From Ruminococcus sp. (lineage in GTDB: Bacteria > Bacillota > Clostridia > Oscillospirales > Ruminococcaceae), in NCBI GenBank assembly GCA_017470535.1, contig JAFUYP010000002.1, positions 1-43,918 on the forward strand: DNA of 43,918 bases. The letters run 5' to 3'. This document shows, one piece after another, positions 32,140 to 39,511 of this stretch. Under the pieces are notes generated by a model. That model was not told where the DNA came from. It ran no database searches and worked only from the letters and a program-made list of their open reading frames with translations. The translations under genes and the position numbers were made by a program. Position 1 is the first letter of the stretch. Each line of letters opens with the position of its first letter.

Positions 32140-34290
32140 ATGGAAATAAACAAGATAATAGCAGCTGAACTTGGTATCACACAGCAGCAGGTGGATAACG
32201 CCGTGGCGCTGCTTGATGATGACAAAACTATACCGTTTATCGCAAGGTACAGAAAAGAGCTTACAGGCTCTCTTGACGACACACAGCTTCGTGCGCTGTC
32301 CGACAGGCTGAGTTACCTCAGGAACCTTGAAAAGCGCAAAGAGGAGATAACGAACTCTATCACCGAGCAGGGCAAGATGACTGACGAGATAGCCGCAGCG
32401 ATAGAAAAGGCAGTTACGCTCGTAGAGGTCGAGGATATATACCTCCCCTACAAGCAAAAGCGCAAGACAAGAGCATCTGTGGCAAGGGAAAAGGGTCTTG
32501 AACCGCTTGCAGAGCTTATACTCGCACAGGCAGATGATACCGACCCTGAAAAGGAAGCCGAGAGCTTTATCGACGCCGAAAAGGAGCTTGCCGATACAGC
32601 TCAGTGCCTGCAAGGTGCTATGGATATAATCGCTGAGGATATATCCGATAACGCAGAGCTTAGAAAATATTTAAGAAAGCTCTTTACCGATATGGGTATG
32701 GTGGTTTCAGCAGCTGCCGATGAAACACTCAAAAGCGTTTACGAAAACTACTACGAGTTTTCCGAAAGCGTTTCAAAGATAGCAGGTCACAGAGTGCTTG
32801 CGATAGACAGGGGCGAAAAGGAAGACTTCTTAAAGGTAAGCATCACTCTCCCCGAGGGTGTCGGTGAGCGTGCAGTCACTTCACGCTTTGTGACCGGTGA
32901 TAATAAATGCTCCTCCCTCGTTGAAGCAGCGGCACTTGACAGCTATAAGCGTCTTATCTTCCCGTCAATGGAGCGTGAGATAAGAAATATGCTCTCCGAA
33001 GCCGCTCAGGAAAACGCTATAAAAGTATTTTCATCAAACCTGCGTCAGCTTCTCATGCAGCCGCCGATAAAGGGCAAGGTCACGCTCGGTCTTGACCCGG
33101 GGTATGCTCACGGCTGCAAGTGCGCTGTCGTTGACGATACGGGAAAGGTGCTTGATACAGCGATAATCTATATCACTCCCCCAAGAAAGGATCTTGTAAG
33201 GGCAGAGCGTATCATCACCACAATGATACAAAAGCACGGCGTTACCGCAATAGCTATCGGCAACGGAACTGCGAGCCGTGAAACTGAGCAGTTTGCAGCA
33301 TCACTTATCGGTAAGATAGGGGGCGGCGTGTCCTATATGGTCGTATCGGAGGCAGGTGCGTCGGTATACTCAGCATCAAAGCTCGCAGCGGAGGAATTTC
33401 CCGAGTACGATGCGTCACTCAGATCGGCTGTGTCTATCGCAAGGCGCTTGCAGGATCCTCTTGCAGAGCTTGTCAAGATAGACCCAAAGGCAATAGGTGT
33501 CGGTCAGTACCAGCATGATATGCCAAAGGCAAGAATGGACGAAGCCCTCTCGGGTGTAGTCGAGGACTGCGTCAACTCCGTCGGCGTTGACCTTAATACG
33601 GCATCATATTCTCTGCTTTCATATATCGCAGGCATCAGCAAAACGGTCGCTAAGAATATAGTCGCTTACCGTGAGGAGAACGGCTCGTTCACAAACCGTA
33701 AGCAGCTTTTAAAGGTCAGCAAGTTAGGACCAAAGGCATATGAACAGTGTGCAGGCTTCCTGCGGGTGCGTGACGGCAGCGATCCGCTCGATAATACAGG
33801 CGTTCACCCCGAGAGCTATGACGCTGCAAAGGCACTTCTTGAAAGCTGCGGTTTTTCGCTCGGCGACAGCAGTGTTGTTTCCGAGCTGCCTAAAAAGGCA
33901 AAGAAGATAGGGCTCAAAAACCTCTCCGAGAAAACAGGTGCAGGCATACCTACACTTGAAGATATAATCAAAGAGCTTGTAAAGCCCGGGCGTGACCCGA
34001 GAGATGAGCTGCCCCCTCCGCTTATGAGGAGCGCAGACGTTATGGAGCTTAAAGACCTCAAAGAGGGCATGGAGCTTGTAGGCACAGTCAGGAACGTCAT
34101 CGACTTCGGCGCATTTGTGGATATAGGCGTGCATGAAGACGGGCTTGTGCATATATCACAGCTTGCCGATAAGTATGTCAAGCATCCTCTCGATGTGGTA
34201 AAGGTAGGGCAGATAGTAAAGGTCAAGGTACTGTCGGTCGATGTGCAAAAGGGCAGGATCTCGCTGACAATGAAAGGCGTGCCACAGTAA
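32140..34290 (+). CDS. tex: Tex family RNA-binding transcription accessory protein
   Basis: 716 residues, usual for Tex. The N-terminal helical part contains TIPFIARYRKELTGSLDDTQ, the family's fixed opening, and VEDIYLPYKQKRKTRA. A YqgF-like nuclease fold follows (GLDPGYAHGCKCAVVD), then a helix-hairpin-helix pair (LLSYIAGISKTVAKNIVAYR), and the last ~70 residues are an S1 RNA-binding domain (VGTVRNVIDFGAFVDIG ... GLVHISQLADKYV). Tex is a conserved cytoplasmic RNA-binding protein that affects transcription and RNA turnover. AAAAGGAG precedes ATG 32140. Confidence 0.95.
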   Translation: MEINKIIAAELGITQQQVDNAVALLDDDKTIPFIARYRKELTGSLDDTQLRALSDRLSYLRNLEKRKEEITNSITEQGKMTDEIAAAIEKAVTLVEVEDIYLPYKQKRKTRASVAREKGLEPLAELILAQADDTDPEKEAESFIDAEKELADTAQCLQGAMDIIAEDISDNAELRKYLRKLFTDMGMVVSAAADETLKSVYENYYEFSESVSKIAGHRVLAIDRGEKEDFLKVSITLPEGVGERAVTSRFVTGDNKCSSLVEAAALDSYKRLIFPSMEREIRNMLSEAAQENAIKVFSSNLRQLLMQPPIKGKVTLGLDPGYAHGCKCAVVDDTGKVLDTAIIYITPPRKDLVRAERIITTMIQKHGVTAIAIGNGTASRETEQFAASLIGKIGGGVSYMVVSEAGASVYSASKLAAEEFPEYDASLRSAVSIARRLQDPLAELVKIDPKAIGVGQYQHDMPKARMDEALSGVVEDCVNSVGVDLNTASYSLLSYIAGISKTVAKNIVAYREENGSFTNRKQLLKVSKLGPKAYEQCAGFLRVRDGSDPLDNTGVHPESYDAAKALLESCGFSLGDSSVVSELPKKAKKIGLKNLSEKTGAGIPTLEDIIKELVKPGRDPRDELPPPLMRSADVMELKDLKEGMELVGTVRNVIDFGAFVDIGVHEDGLVHISQLADKYVKHPLDVVKVGQIVKVKVLSVDVQKGRISLTMKGVPQ

Positions 34291-34335
34291 CAATGCAGGG
34301 TGTCTGGTCATGCAAAGGCAAAAAGGTTTTCCGCC

Positions 34336-34386
34336 AAGCCCTTTTCCTCAAAAAGGGCTTGCAGGGGTACGGGGGCAGAGCCCCCG
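34336..34386. repeat. Double-hairpin intergenic element
   Basis: AAGCCCTTTT / AAAAGGGCTT (10 bp, loop CCTCA, 34336-34360) is followed 9 bases later by CGGGGGC / GCCCCCG (7 bp, loop AGA, 34370-34386). GC-rich and unlike the surrounding sequence; no T-run follows the second stem. The pair resembles REP-type elements common in clostridial intergenic DNA, but no second copy is seen in this window. Confidence 0.55.
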
Positions 34387-34473
34387 CCCACGGTAACGAA
34401 GCGTAAGATTTTCAAATCGTGCCGACGACCACTTCATAATAATATCAATAATAAACGTAAGGAGATTTTAAAA

Positions 34474-34725
34474 ATGGCAGAATTAAAGTATGAGATCACA
34501 AAGGAGCTTGGTATCCTTTCCGAGAACGCAAAGGGCTGGACAAAGGAGCTTAATATGGTAAGCTGGAACGACCGTGAGCCTAAGTATGACCTCAGAGAAT
34601 GGAGCCCCGACCATACAAGAATGGGTAAGGGCGTTACCCTCTCGGAGGAGGAGATAGAAAGACTCAGGGCTATCCTTAACGGCGAAGAGATAGAGGACGA
34701 TATTGATGAGGCAAACTTCGTCTGA
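34474..34725 (+). CDS. YdbC/PC4-like single-stranded DNA-binding protein
   Basis: 83 residues from ATG 34474 (AAGGAG upstream). The pattern IL-ENAKGWTKELNMVSWN, REPKYDLREWSPDHTRMGKG and VTLSEEEIERLRAIL is that of the YdbC family, the bacterial relatives of PC4: a four-strand sheet with a basic and aromatic face and a C-terminal helix. It probably binds single-stranded DNA or RNA and may modulate transcription. The acidic tail (EEIEDDIDEANF) is unusual in charge but common in length. It lies downstream of tex, another nucleic-acid protein, after the double-hairpin element. Confidence 0.85.
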   Translation: MAELKYEITKELGILSENAKGWTKELNMVSWNDREPKYDLREWSPDHTRMGKGVTLSEEEIERLRAILNGEEIEDDIDEANFV

Positions 34726-34857
34726 GACTATATGTGTATAAATGGTAAACATTAATTAAACAATTATTTATACTTAAATATGTTCATACTGTTGTAATAA
34801 ATATTTGTTATACTTTTTACTTGAAAGCAATTGCTATGCAGGGAGGTATGACGTTTT

Positions 34858-36087
34858 ATGGAGCAGCATGGTATCAGCAAGCTCGATCTTAAACGAAGAA
34901 ACAGGATGCAGGTCCTCAAAATATTAAAGCAGAGGGGTCCTACGTCAAGAATAGATATTGCCGGCACACTGGAGCTTACAAGGGCGGCTGTAACTATCAT
35001 AACAAATGAGATGATAGAGCAGGGCATAATCGCCGAGATAGGTGAGTATAAGCATACCACCGAAAAAGCACCCAGGGGCAGGAAGAAGATACTTATAGAC
35101 ATCAATCACCACTATAAGTTCGCACTCGGTATCGCTATCGAGGAGGACGTTATAAGCGTCGGTCTGTCAACACTTTCAGGCGCTGTGCTGGATAAGAGGA
35201 ATCTTCCGATAGATGCGTCTACCACAAAGGACGATATTGTCGAGTATATCAGAGTGTCTATACAGGAAGTGCTTACAGATAACTGCCTGAATCAGGATAA
35301 TATCTTAGGTCTTGGCTTCGGCGTGTTCCCGACTATGAACGCAAGGCTCGGCGTTGATATGTCAAGCGGTCAGCCCGACTATACAAAGGTGATAGAGCTT
35401 ATAAGAAACTACACCAATTTGCCGATAGTTATAGATAACTCTGTCAAGGGTACGTCTATGGCGAATATCGACTTCCAGAAGTCCAAAGACCCCGACAGAC
35501 ATAATATAGCGTTTTTGCAGTACGGCTCAAATCTCAACTTTGTCGTTACTAACTTAAACGACCCTATCGTGTCGTATGATAACAGAACAGACTTCGTTGA
35601 TAAGATAATCATTGACCCGCAGTCAGCAGAGATCTGCAAGTGCGGCAGACGTGGCTGTGCTGAAAATGAGATAACACCTCACGCGATCCTGAATAAGGTG
35701 AGAAAGGTGTTCTCAAAGGAAAAGACACCCGTGCTTTATGAGATGTGCGGCGGCGATCCGGCTAAGATGACATTTGATGATGTGGTAGAGGCTAACCGCC
35801 AGGGCGATAAAGGCGTCGGTGCAATATATGACTCAGTTACAGATCTTACTGCGGTACTGCTCAATAACCTTTTCTTCTCGACTAATCCCCAGAAGCTGGT
35901 GCTGCATAAGTTCAATATCTCAGAGGGCGAATTTGAGCATCTCAGAGAGAGCATCAGGAAGATAGCAGGCGAGAGCGTCGCATCTAAGATAGAGCTTTCT
36001 ATAATAGAGGACAAGCATCGCTTCCTGTCAGGCTGCGCTCTTGCAATAAGAGAGCTGTTCTTTAACCGTGGCGGCTTTGATGCGTAG
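34858..36087 (+). CDS. ROK family transcriptional regulator with degenerate kinase loops
   Basis: 409 residues. An N-terminal winged helix (RRNRMQVLKILKQRGPTSRI, then LTRAAVTIITNEMIEQGII) is joined to an ROK domain. The ROK zinc motif is intact: ICKCGRRGCAENE. However, the places where ROK sugar kinases have Gly-rich phosphate loops read LGFGVFPTMNA and FLQYGSNLNFVV, missing the usual glycines, so sugar binding rather than phosphorylation is expected, as in NagC/XylR repressors. GGGAGG lies 11 bases before ATG 34858. No sugar operon is next to it, so the target is unknown. Confidence 0.87.
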   Translation: MEQHGISKLDLKRRNRMQVLKILKQRGPTSRIDIAGTLELTRAAVTIITNEMIEQGIIAEIGEYKHTTEKAPRGRKKILIDINHHYKFALGIAIEEDVISVGLSTLSGAVLDKRNLPIDASTTKDDIVEYIRVSIQEVLTDNCLNQDNILGLGFGVFPTMNARLGVDMSSGQPDYTKVIELIRNYTNLPIVIDNSVKGTSMANIDFQKSKDPDRHNIAFLQYGSNLNFVVTNLNDPIVSYDNRTDFVDKIIIDPQSAEICKCGRRGCAENEITPHAILNKVRKVFSKEKTPVLYEMCGGDPAKMTFDDVVEANRQGDKGVGAIYDSVTDLTAVLLNNLFFSTNPQKLVLHKFNISEGEFEHLRESIRKIAGESVASKIELSIIEDKHRFLSGCALAIRELFFNRGGFDA

Positions 36088-36103
36088 TTTTAAGTAAATA
36101 TCA

Positions 36104-36137
36104 AGGCAATGCCGTACAGTTTTGTGCGGCGTTGCCT
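36104..36137. repeat. Degenerate copy of the palindromic repeat
   Basis: AGGCAATGCCGTACA pairs with TGTGCGGCGTTGCCT over 15 positions if two G-U pairs are allowed; loop GTTT. Compared with the element at 11686 the centre is shorter and both differences still allow pairing, as if RNA pairing were kept. Confidence 0.65.
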
Positions 36138-36140
36138 ATA

Positions 36141-36174
36141 AAAAAGTCCGCTCCTGCGTGGAGCGGACTTTTTT
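36141..36174. terminator. Bidirectional terminator between ROK and carboxypeptidase genes
   Basis: AAAAAGTCCGCTCC pairs with GGAGCGGACTTTTT, 14 perfect pairs, loop TGCGT, Ts on both strands. Confidence 0.92.
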
Positions 36175-36188
36175 GCTGTTTTATCGGT

Positions 36189-37352
36189 TCAGGCTGCGTC
36201 GTCTTTTTCTTCGTCAGTCTTTTTGTCGTCTGACTTTTTTTCGTCAGACTTTTCTTCTTTGTCTTCCTTCTCTTCCTTGTCTGCCTTTTCAAGAGCCTTT
36301 ACTACATATGTGTGGTAGAGGTACTCATTGTCAAGAACAGCATCGCCCTGTGTAAGACCCTTTGCGGTAACTGCAATGTATGTCTTGCCGTTCTTTTTAG
36401 GGTATTCAAGATAGGTTGCAAGAAGTGTGCCTGCTTCATCAGTGTAGCCTGTCTTGCCGCCGCCTATCTCAAAGTCAGGGTCCTGACCGTACTCATATAT
36501 GTTCTTGAATACAAAGCTGTAAAGCTCCATGCCGTCGGGGTGCTGCTTTGTCTTGCCGGTGTTGTATTTCTCTGTCGATATTATCTTCTTGCAGGTCTTG
36601 TTATCAAGCACCGCCTTCATAAGAGCAGCCATATCCTGACATGAGGATATATGATTCTTGTTGTAAAGACCGCTTGTGTTTACAAAGTGTGTGTTCTCCA
36701 TACCAAGCTCTTCAGCCTTCTGGTTCATAAGCTCAACAAATGCTTTTTCCGAGCCGGATACGAGATTTGCAAGACCTACTGTCGCATCAGCGCCGCTGCA
36801 AAGGATAGTGCCGTAAAGCATATCCTTGACAGTTACCTTTTCGCCGACCTCAAAGCCTACACGGGAAGCGTCCTGCTCTATCAGCGGGTCAATGTCCTTG
36901 CTCCTGAACTTGTATGTAGCCTTCATATCATCAAGATTCTCAACAGCCACCAGAAGAGTCATCAGCTTTGTGAGAGATGCAGGGTACATCTTCTTGTCAT
37001 ACCCTGTACCTGCGATCATCTCGTTTGTATCAGCGTCAACTATAACGCAGTATTTGCTTGCTATCTTTTTAGCGTTTACGTCCTTGTAATCCTCAGCCTG
37101 TACAGGGAGCAGAGTTTCCGGCTCAGGCTCAGGCTCCGGCTCGGGGATAGGCTCGGGTTCTTTTATCGAGCTTTCCTCTTCCTTTGAGCTGCTCTCAGTC
37201 GTTATCTTGATAGCGTCGATGCTGCCGGACTTGTTTATACTGCCGTTGTCCATTACCACCAATACAGCAGTGCCCACCGCCAGGATAAGTATCACCAGCA
37301 GCAGAGCGACAACTCCTGCGCCGCCTTTTTCATTGCGTCTGAACTTGTTCAT
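36189..37352 (-). CDS. D-alanyl-D-alanine carboxypeptidase (S11 family)
   Basis: 387 residues from ATG 37352; an ATG two codons earlier touches the AAAGGAGA site, so the second is preferred. One N-terminal membrane anchor (~11-34), a Pro-Glu-rich spacer (EPEPIPEPEPEPEPE), then the S11 peptidase: SLTK (S126, K129), an SGA triad where the family usually has SxN, and KTG in GGGKTGYTDEAG near 300. It trims peptidoglycan stem peptides outside the membrane. The last ~30 residues are a run of Lys, Glu, Asp and Ser after the enzyme domain, where many DacA proteins have an anchor; it may bind the wall by charge. Last gene of a three-gene operon. Confidence 0.9.
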   Translation of the reverse strand: MNKFRRNEKGGAGVVALLLVILILAVGTAVLVVMDNGSINKSGSIDAIKITTESSSKEEESSIKEPEPIPEPEPEPEPETLLPVQAEDYKDVNAKKIASKYCVIVDADTNEMIAGTGYDKKMYPASLTKLMTLLVAVENLDDMKATYKFRSKDIDPLIEQDASRVGFEVGEKVTVKDMLYGTILCSGADATVGLANLVSGSEKAFVELMNQKAEELGMENTHFVNTSGLYNKNHISSCQDMAALMKAVLDNKTCKKIISTEKYNTGKTKQHPDGMELYSFVFKNIYEYGQDPDFEIGGGKTGYTDEAGTLLATYLEYPKKNGKTYIAVTAKGLTQGDAVLDNEYLYHTYVVKALEKADKEEKEDKEEKSDEKKSDDKKTDEEKDDAA

Positions 37353-37797
37353 ATTCATTCTCCTTTATTTTACCAAGCTCTACCGCCTTGCGGTAGTCGG
37401 ATATTGTATTATAGCAATACTGTAAAATATCACGTCTTGTGATTATACCGCTGAAAACGTTCCTGTCATCTATGACGGGAACAAAATTCTGCTCCATAGA
37501 AAGCAGTATCAGCTCGTCCATTCCCGATGTTATATACACAGGTCTGTTCTTGCCCCTTATATCTATATCTGTAATGGGGACACGCTCCATGTCTTTAAGG
37601 TCGAGAATATCATTTTTGAGCATATACCTGAGTATATCCCCCTCTGTGACAGTGGTCACATATCTGCCGTCACGGTCAATGACCGGTATGGCTGTATAGC
37701 CGTGATTTTTGAGCCGTTCAAGCACCTGCCTTACCGAGTTGTCGGTGTAGGCAAAATCAAGCAGTGCCTTCGGCTTTAACAGGGATAGCATATTCAT
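37330..37797 (-). CDS. CBS-domain pair protein
   Basis: 155 residues. Two CBS motifs: SVRQVLERLKNHGYTAIPVI with GRYVTTVTEGDIL, and MDELILLSMEQNFVPVIDD with FSGIITRRDIL. Such proteins bind adenine nucleotides and act as energy or second-messenger sensors; Thr/Arg-Asp ends are the usual nucleotide contacts. It has no other domain. It overlaps the upstream lipoprotein gene by 4 bases and the carboxypeptidase by about 20, so all three are translated together. Function in this operon is unknown. Confidence 0.88.
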   Translation of the reverse strand: MNMLSLLKPKALLDFAYTDNSVRQVLERLKNHGYTAIPVIDRDGRYVTTVTEGDILRYMLKNDILDLKDMERVPITDIDIRGKNRPVYITSGMDELILLSMEQNFVPVIDDRNVFSGIITRRDILQYCYNTISDYRKAVELGKIKENEYEQVQTQ

Positions 37798-38696
37798 TGC
37801 TTCTTTGCCGCCCCGCTTTCTGACGAATATCTGTAAACAAGCCCCAGAAAATCACTGTAACCGATCTTCCTGAAGCTCTCTGAGGTCATGCCGTTTGAAA
37901 CGAGCATCTGCTCGGTGATACCAAAGCGTGTGCAGATGTCAGAGCAGTAAGTCTTTCTGTCAGCCTGCGAGAACGCCGAAAAATTAGTGAGCGTCGTAAC
38001 GAACGATGCCTCAAAAACACTCTCGTCCCCGACTGATGAGGTAAGCTCATCGACAGTCCTGCTCTCTATCACATCATCATTGCCCTCTACCGAATACGTT
38101 GCCGTATAGCGGACAAGTGAATCATCCTTTTCATTGAAATAGAAATCATAAACGGTTATAAAAGTATCCCCCATATAGGTGTACTCCTCAGCCGTTTCGC
38201 CCTTCTTGGCGTCGATGTGCGATGACGACTGAACAAGATTCTCATCGACCACGCTCTCGATAATATCCGGCAGCACCTTGCCCTCATCGGTATACGAATA
38301 AGTCAGGTAGTCAAACTCATAGACCTTCTCGCCGTCTGCCAGAAAGCCACGCTTGCCCTTATCAGTCTGCTGCGACTGATAGAGCTTGCTGCCGCTTTTA
38401 TAGCGCTCTATCTGCACCTTGTCATCGTTTTCATTCGACAAAAGCGTGCATTTGAAAGAATATTTATCGCTTTTAAAATTATCATAGACCGCACGCAACT
38501 TCTGCCCTATGTGGTCCTCCTGCTCCTGCGGCTGCGGTTCAGGCTCACTTGATGACTCCTGCGCTGCCACGGGCGGCTTTACTGTTGATTTAGGCTTCTG
38601 CTCCTCAGAGCTTGCGGTCTTGCTCTTGCATGACGCAAGGGAAAGGCACATAAGCGCTGCGATGAGCATTGCCGGTATTTTATTTATATGATACAT
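37794..38696 (-). CDS. Lipoprotein of unknown function
   Basis: 300 residues. A signal peptide ends in the lipobox SLASC (Cys23), then a Ser/Glu/Pro/Gln-rich linker (SSSEPEPQPQEQEDHIGQ) spaces the domain from the membrane. The folded part (~65-290) has many alternating polar and aromatic strands (YKSGSKLYQSQQTDKGKRGF, TFITVYDFYFNEKDDSLVRY) like LolA/LppX-type or outer-surface lipoprotein folds, but I do not recognise the family. AGGAGAT precedes ATG 38696 and a consensus promoter lies upstream. It leads the operon with a CBS protein and a cell-wall carboxypeptidase, which suggests an envelope role. Confidence 0.75.
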   Translation of the reverse strand: MYHINKIPAMLIAALMCLSLASCKSKTASSEEQKPKSTVKPPVAAQESSSEPEPQPQEQEDHIGQKLRAVYDNFKSDKYSFKCTLLSNENDDKVQIERYKSGSKLYQSQQTDKGKRGFLADGEKVYEFDYLTYSYTDEGKVLPDIIESVVDENLVQSSSHIDAKKGETAEEYTYMGDTFITVYDFYFNEKDDSLVRYTATYSVEGNDDVIESRTVDELTSSVGDESVFEASFVTTLTNFSAFSQADRKTYCSDICTRFGITEQMLVSNGMTSESFRKIGYSDFLGLVYRYSSESGAAKKQ

Positions 38697-38773
38697 CTGA
38701 AAATTATCTCCTCAGCATATGAGCATTATGCACAAACTGCACCGCACCTGTCATCAGCCGCTGTGCAACTATA

Positions 38774-38802
38774 ATTATACAATGTTTTGTACAGTTTGTC
38801 AA
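38774..38802 (-). promoter_or_regulatory. Promoter of the lipoprotein / CBS / carboxypeptidase operon
   Basis: On the minus strand TTGACA (38802-38797), 17 bases, TATAAT (38779-38774). Confidence 0.85.
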
Positions 38803-38972
38803 GGGCTTAAATGTGTGATTTATAAAAAAACGGTGAGAAAATAGTATAAAACAGGTAAAGATCTGCCCTCGGGCAGCCGGAAAGCGGCGGCATATATCCG
38901 CAAAAGGGCAAAAATTATGCACCTTGACCAATTAAAGCCCTTTCAAACGCCGTAAAATTTACTGTAAACCCC
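38803..38972. other. Intergenic space between divergent promoters
   Basis: 170 bases with no gene. Only a short CTGCCC-TC-GGGCAG palindrome near 38868 stands out. An open minus frame across it has no ribosome site. Confidence 0.5.
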
Positions 38973-39001
38973 TTGCAAAACCTTTAAAAATATGATATAA
39001 T
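38973..39001 (+). promoter_or_regulatory. Promoter of rpsT
   Basis: TTGCAA (38973-38978), 17 bases, TATAAT (38996-39001). Confidence 0.8.
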
Positions 39002-39030
39002 ATATCCAATACTTGTTTAGTGAGATAAAA

Positions 39031-39099
39031 TTGTACGTTCCCTCTCAGTCGTACAACGAAAGTCTATCTGAATAAGTCAGATCAATGATGAGGGAGGTG
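39031..39099 (+). promoter_or_regulatory. Structured rpsT leader with possible ribosome-site pseudoknot
   Basis: TTGTACG (39031-39037) pairs with CGTACAA (39050-39056), loop of 12. The loop contains TCCCTC (39039-39044), complementary to GAGGGA (39090-39095) in the ribosome binding site, a pseudoknot that would hide it. A second hairpin, ATCTGA / TCAGAT (39066-39082), lies between. Ribosomal protein leaders often work like this; autoregulation by S20 is inferred. Confidence 0.6.
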
Positions 39100-39105
39100 T
39101 TCGCA

Positions 39106-39357
39106 GTGCCGAACATTAAGTCAGCTAAGAAAAGAGTTAAGGTAATAGCTGCAAAGACTGCAAGGAACAAGGCTATCAAGAGCGATCTCAAAACAGCTCT
39201 CAAAAAAGCAGACGCAGCAGTAGCTCAGAACGCAGATAACAAGGTAGAGGTCGTAAGAACAGCTATCAAGAAGGTAGACATGGCAGCTTCCAAGGGTATC
39301 ATGCACAAGAACAAGGCTGCAAGAAAGAAGTCGCAGCTCGCATTAAAGCTCAACTAA
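39106..39357 (+). CDS. rpsT: 30S ribosomal protein S20
   Basis: 83 residues from GTG 39106, which follows GGGAGGTG by 7 bases; an upstream frame from ATG 39085 includes the ribosome site and is rejected. [12 protein letters not shown] opens the protein as in all S20, and the rest is a basic three-helix bundle ending [20 protein letters not shown]. It binds 16S rRNA in the small subunit. A GTG start is common for S20 and may lower translation. A terminator follows within 10 bases, so it is monocistronic. Confidence 0.97.
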   Translation: MPNIKSAKKRVKVIAAKTARNKAIKSDLKTALKKADAAVAQNADNKVEVVRTAIKKVDMAASKGIMHKNKAARKKSQLALKLN

Positions 39358-39364
39358 AACATTT

Positions 39365-39414
39365 AAAGACTGTCGCTGAGTGCGGCAGTCTTTTTTTGTG
39401 CGGCAGTCTTTTTT
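39365..39414 (+). terminator. rpsT terminator with duplicated distal arm
   Basis: AAAGACTGTCGC pairs with GCGGCAGTCTTT (one G-U), followed by seven Ts. The 16-mer TGCGGCAGTCTTTTTT then occurs again 18 bases downstream (39399-39414), a tandem copy of the distal arm and T-run. Confidence 0.9.
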
Positions 39415-39470
39415 GCAGCACTGCCTTGTTGACGAGTGCCTGCCGGCACAAAATATTCTGATACATACCG

Positions 39471-39506
39471 AAGGCTGCGCAAAAAACACTCTGCGCAGCC
39501 TTTTTT
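39471..39506 (+). terminator. Second terminator between rpsT and the permease gene
   Basis: AAGGCTGCGCA pairs with TGCGCAGCCTT, 11 perfect pairs, loop of 10, then TTTTTT on the plus strand. A minor GTGCC / GGCAC hairpin lies at 39436-39449. Confidence 0.85.
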
Positions 39507-39511
39507 ACATA

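Noticed and set aside
34291-34473. Terminator of tex
   Set aside because: The two hairpins there are not followed by a T-run, so a plain terminator call is not supported; listed as a repeat-like element instead.
38704-38931. 75-codon minus frame upstream of the lipoprotein
   Set aside because: It covers the lipoprotein operon's own promoter and has no ribosome site.
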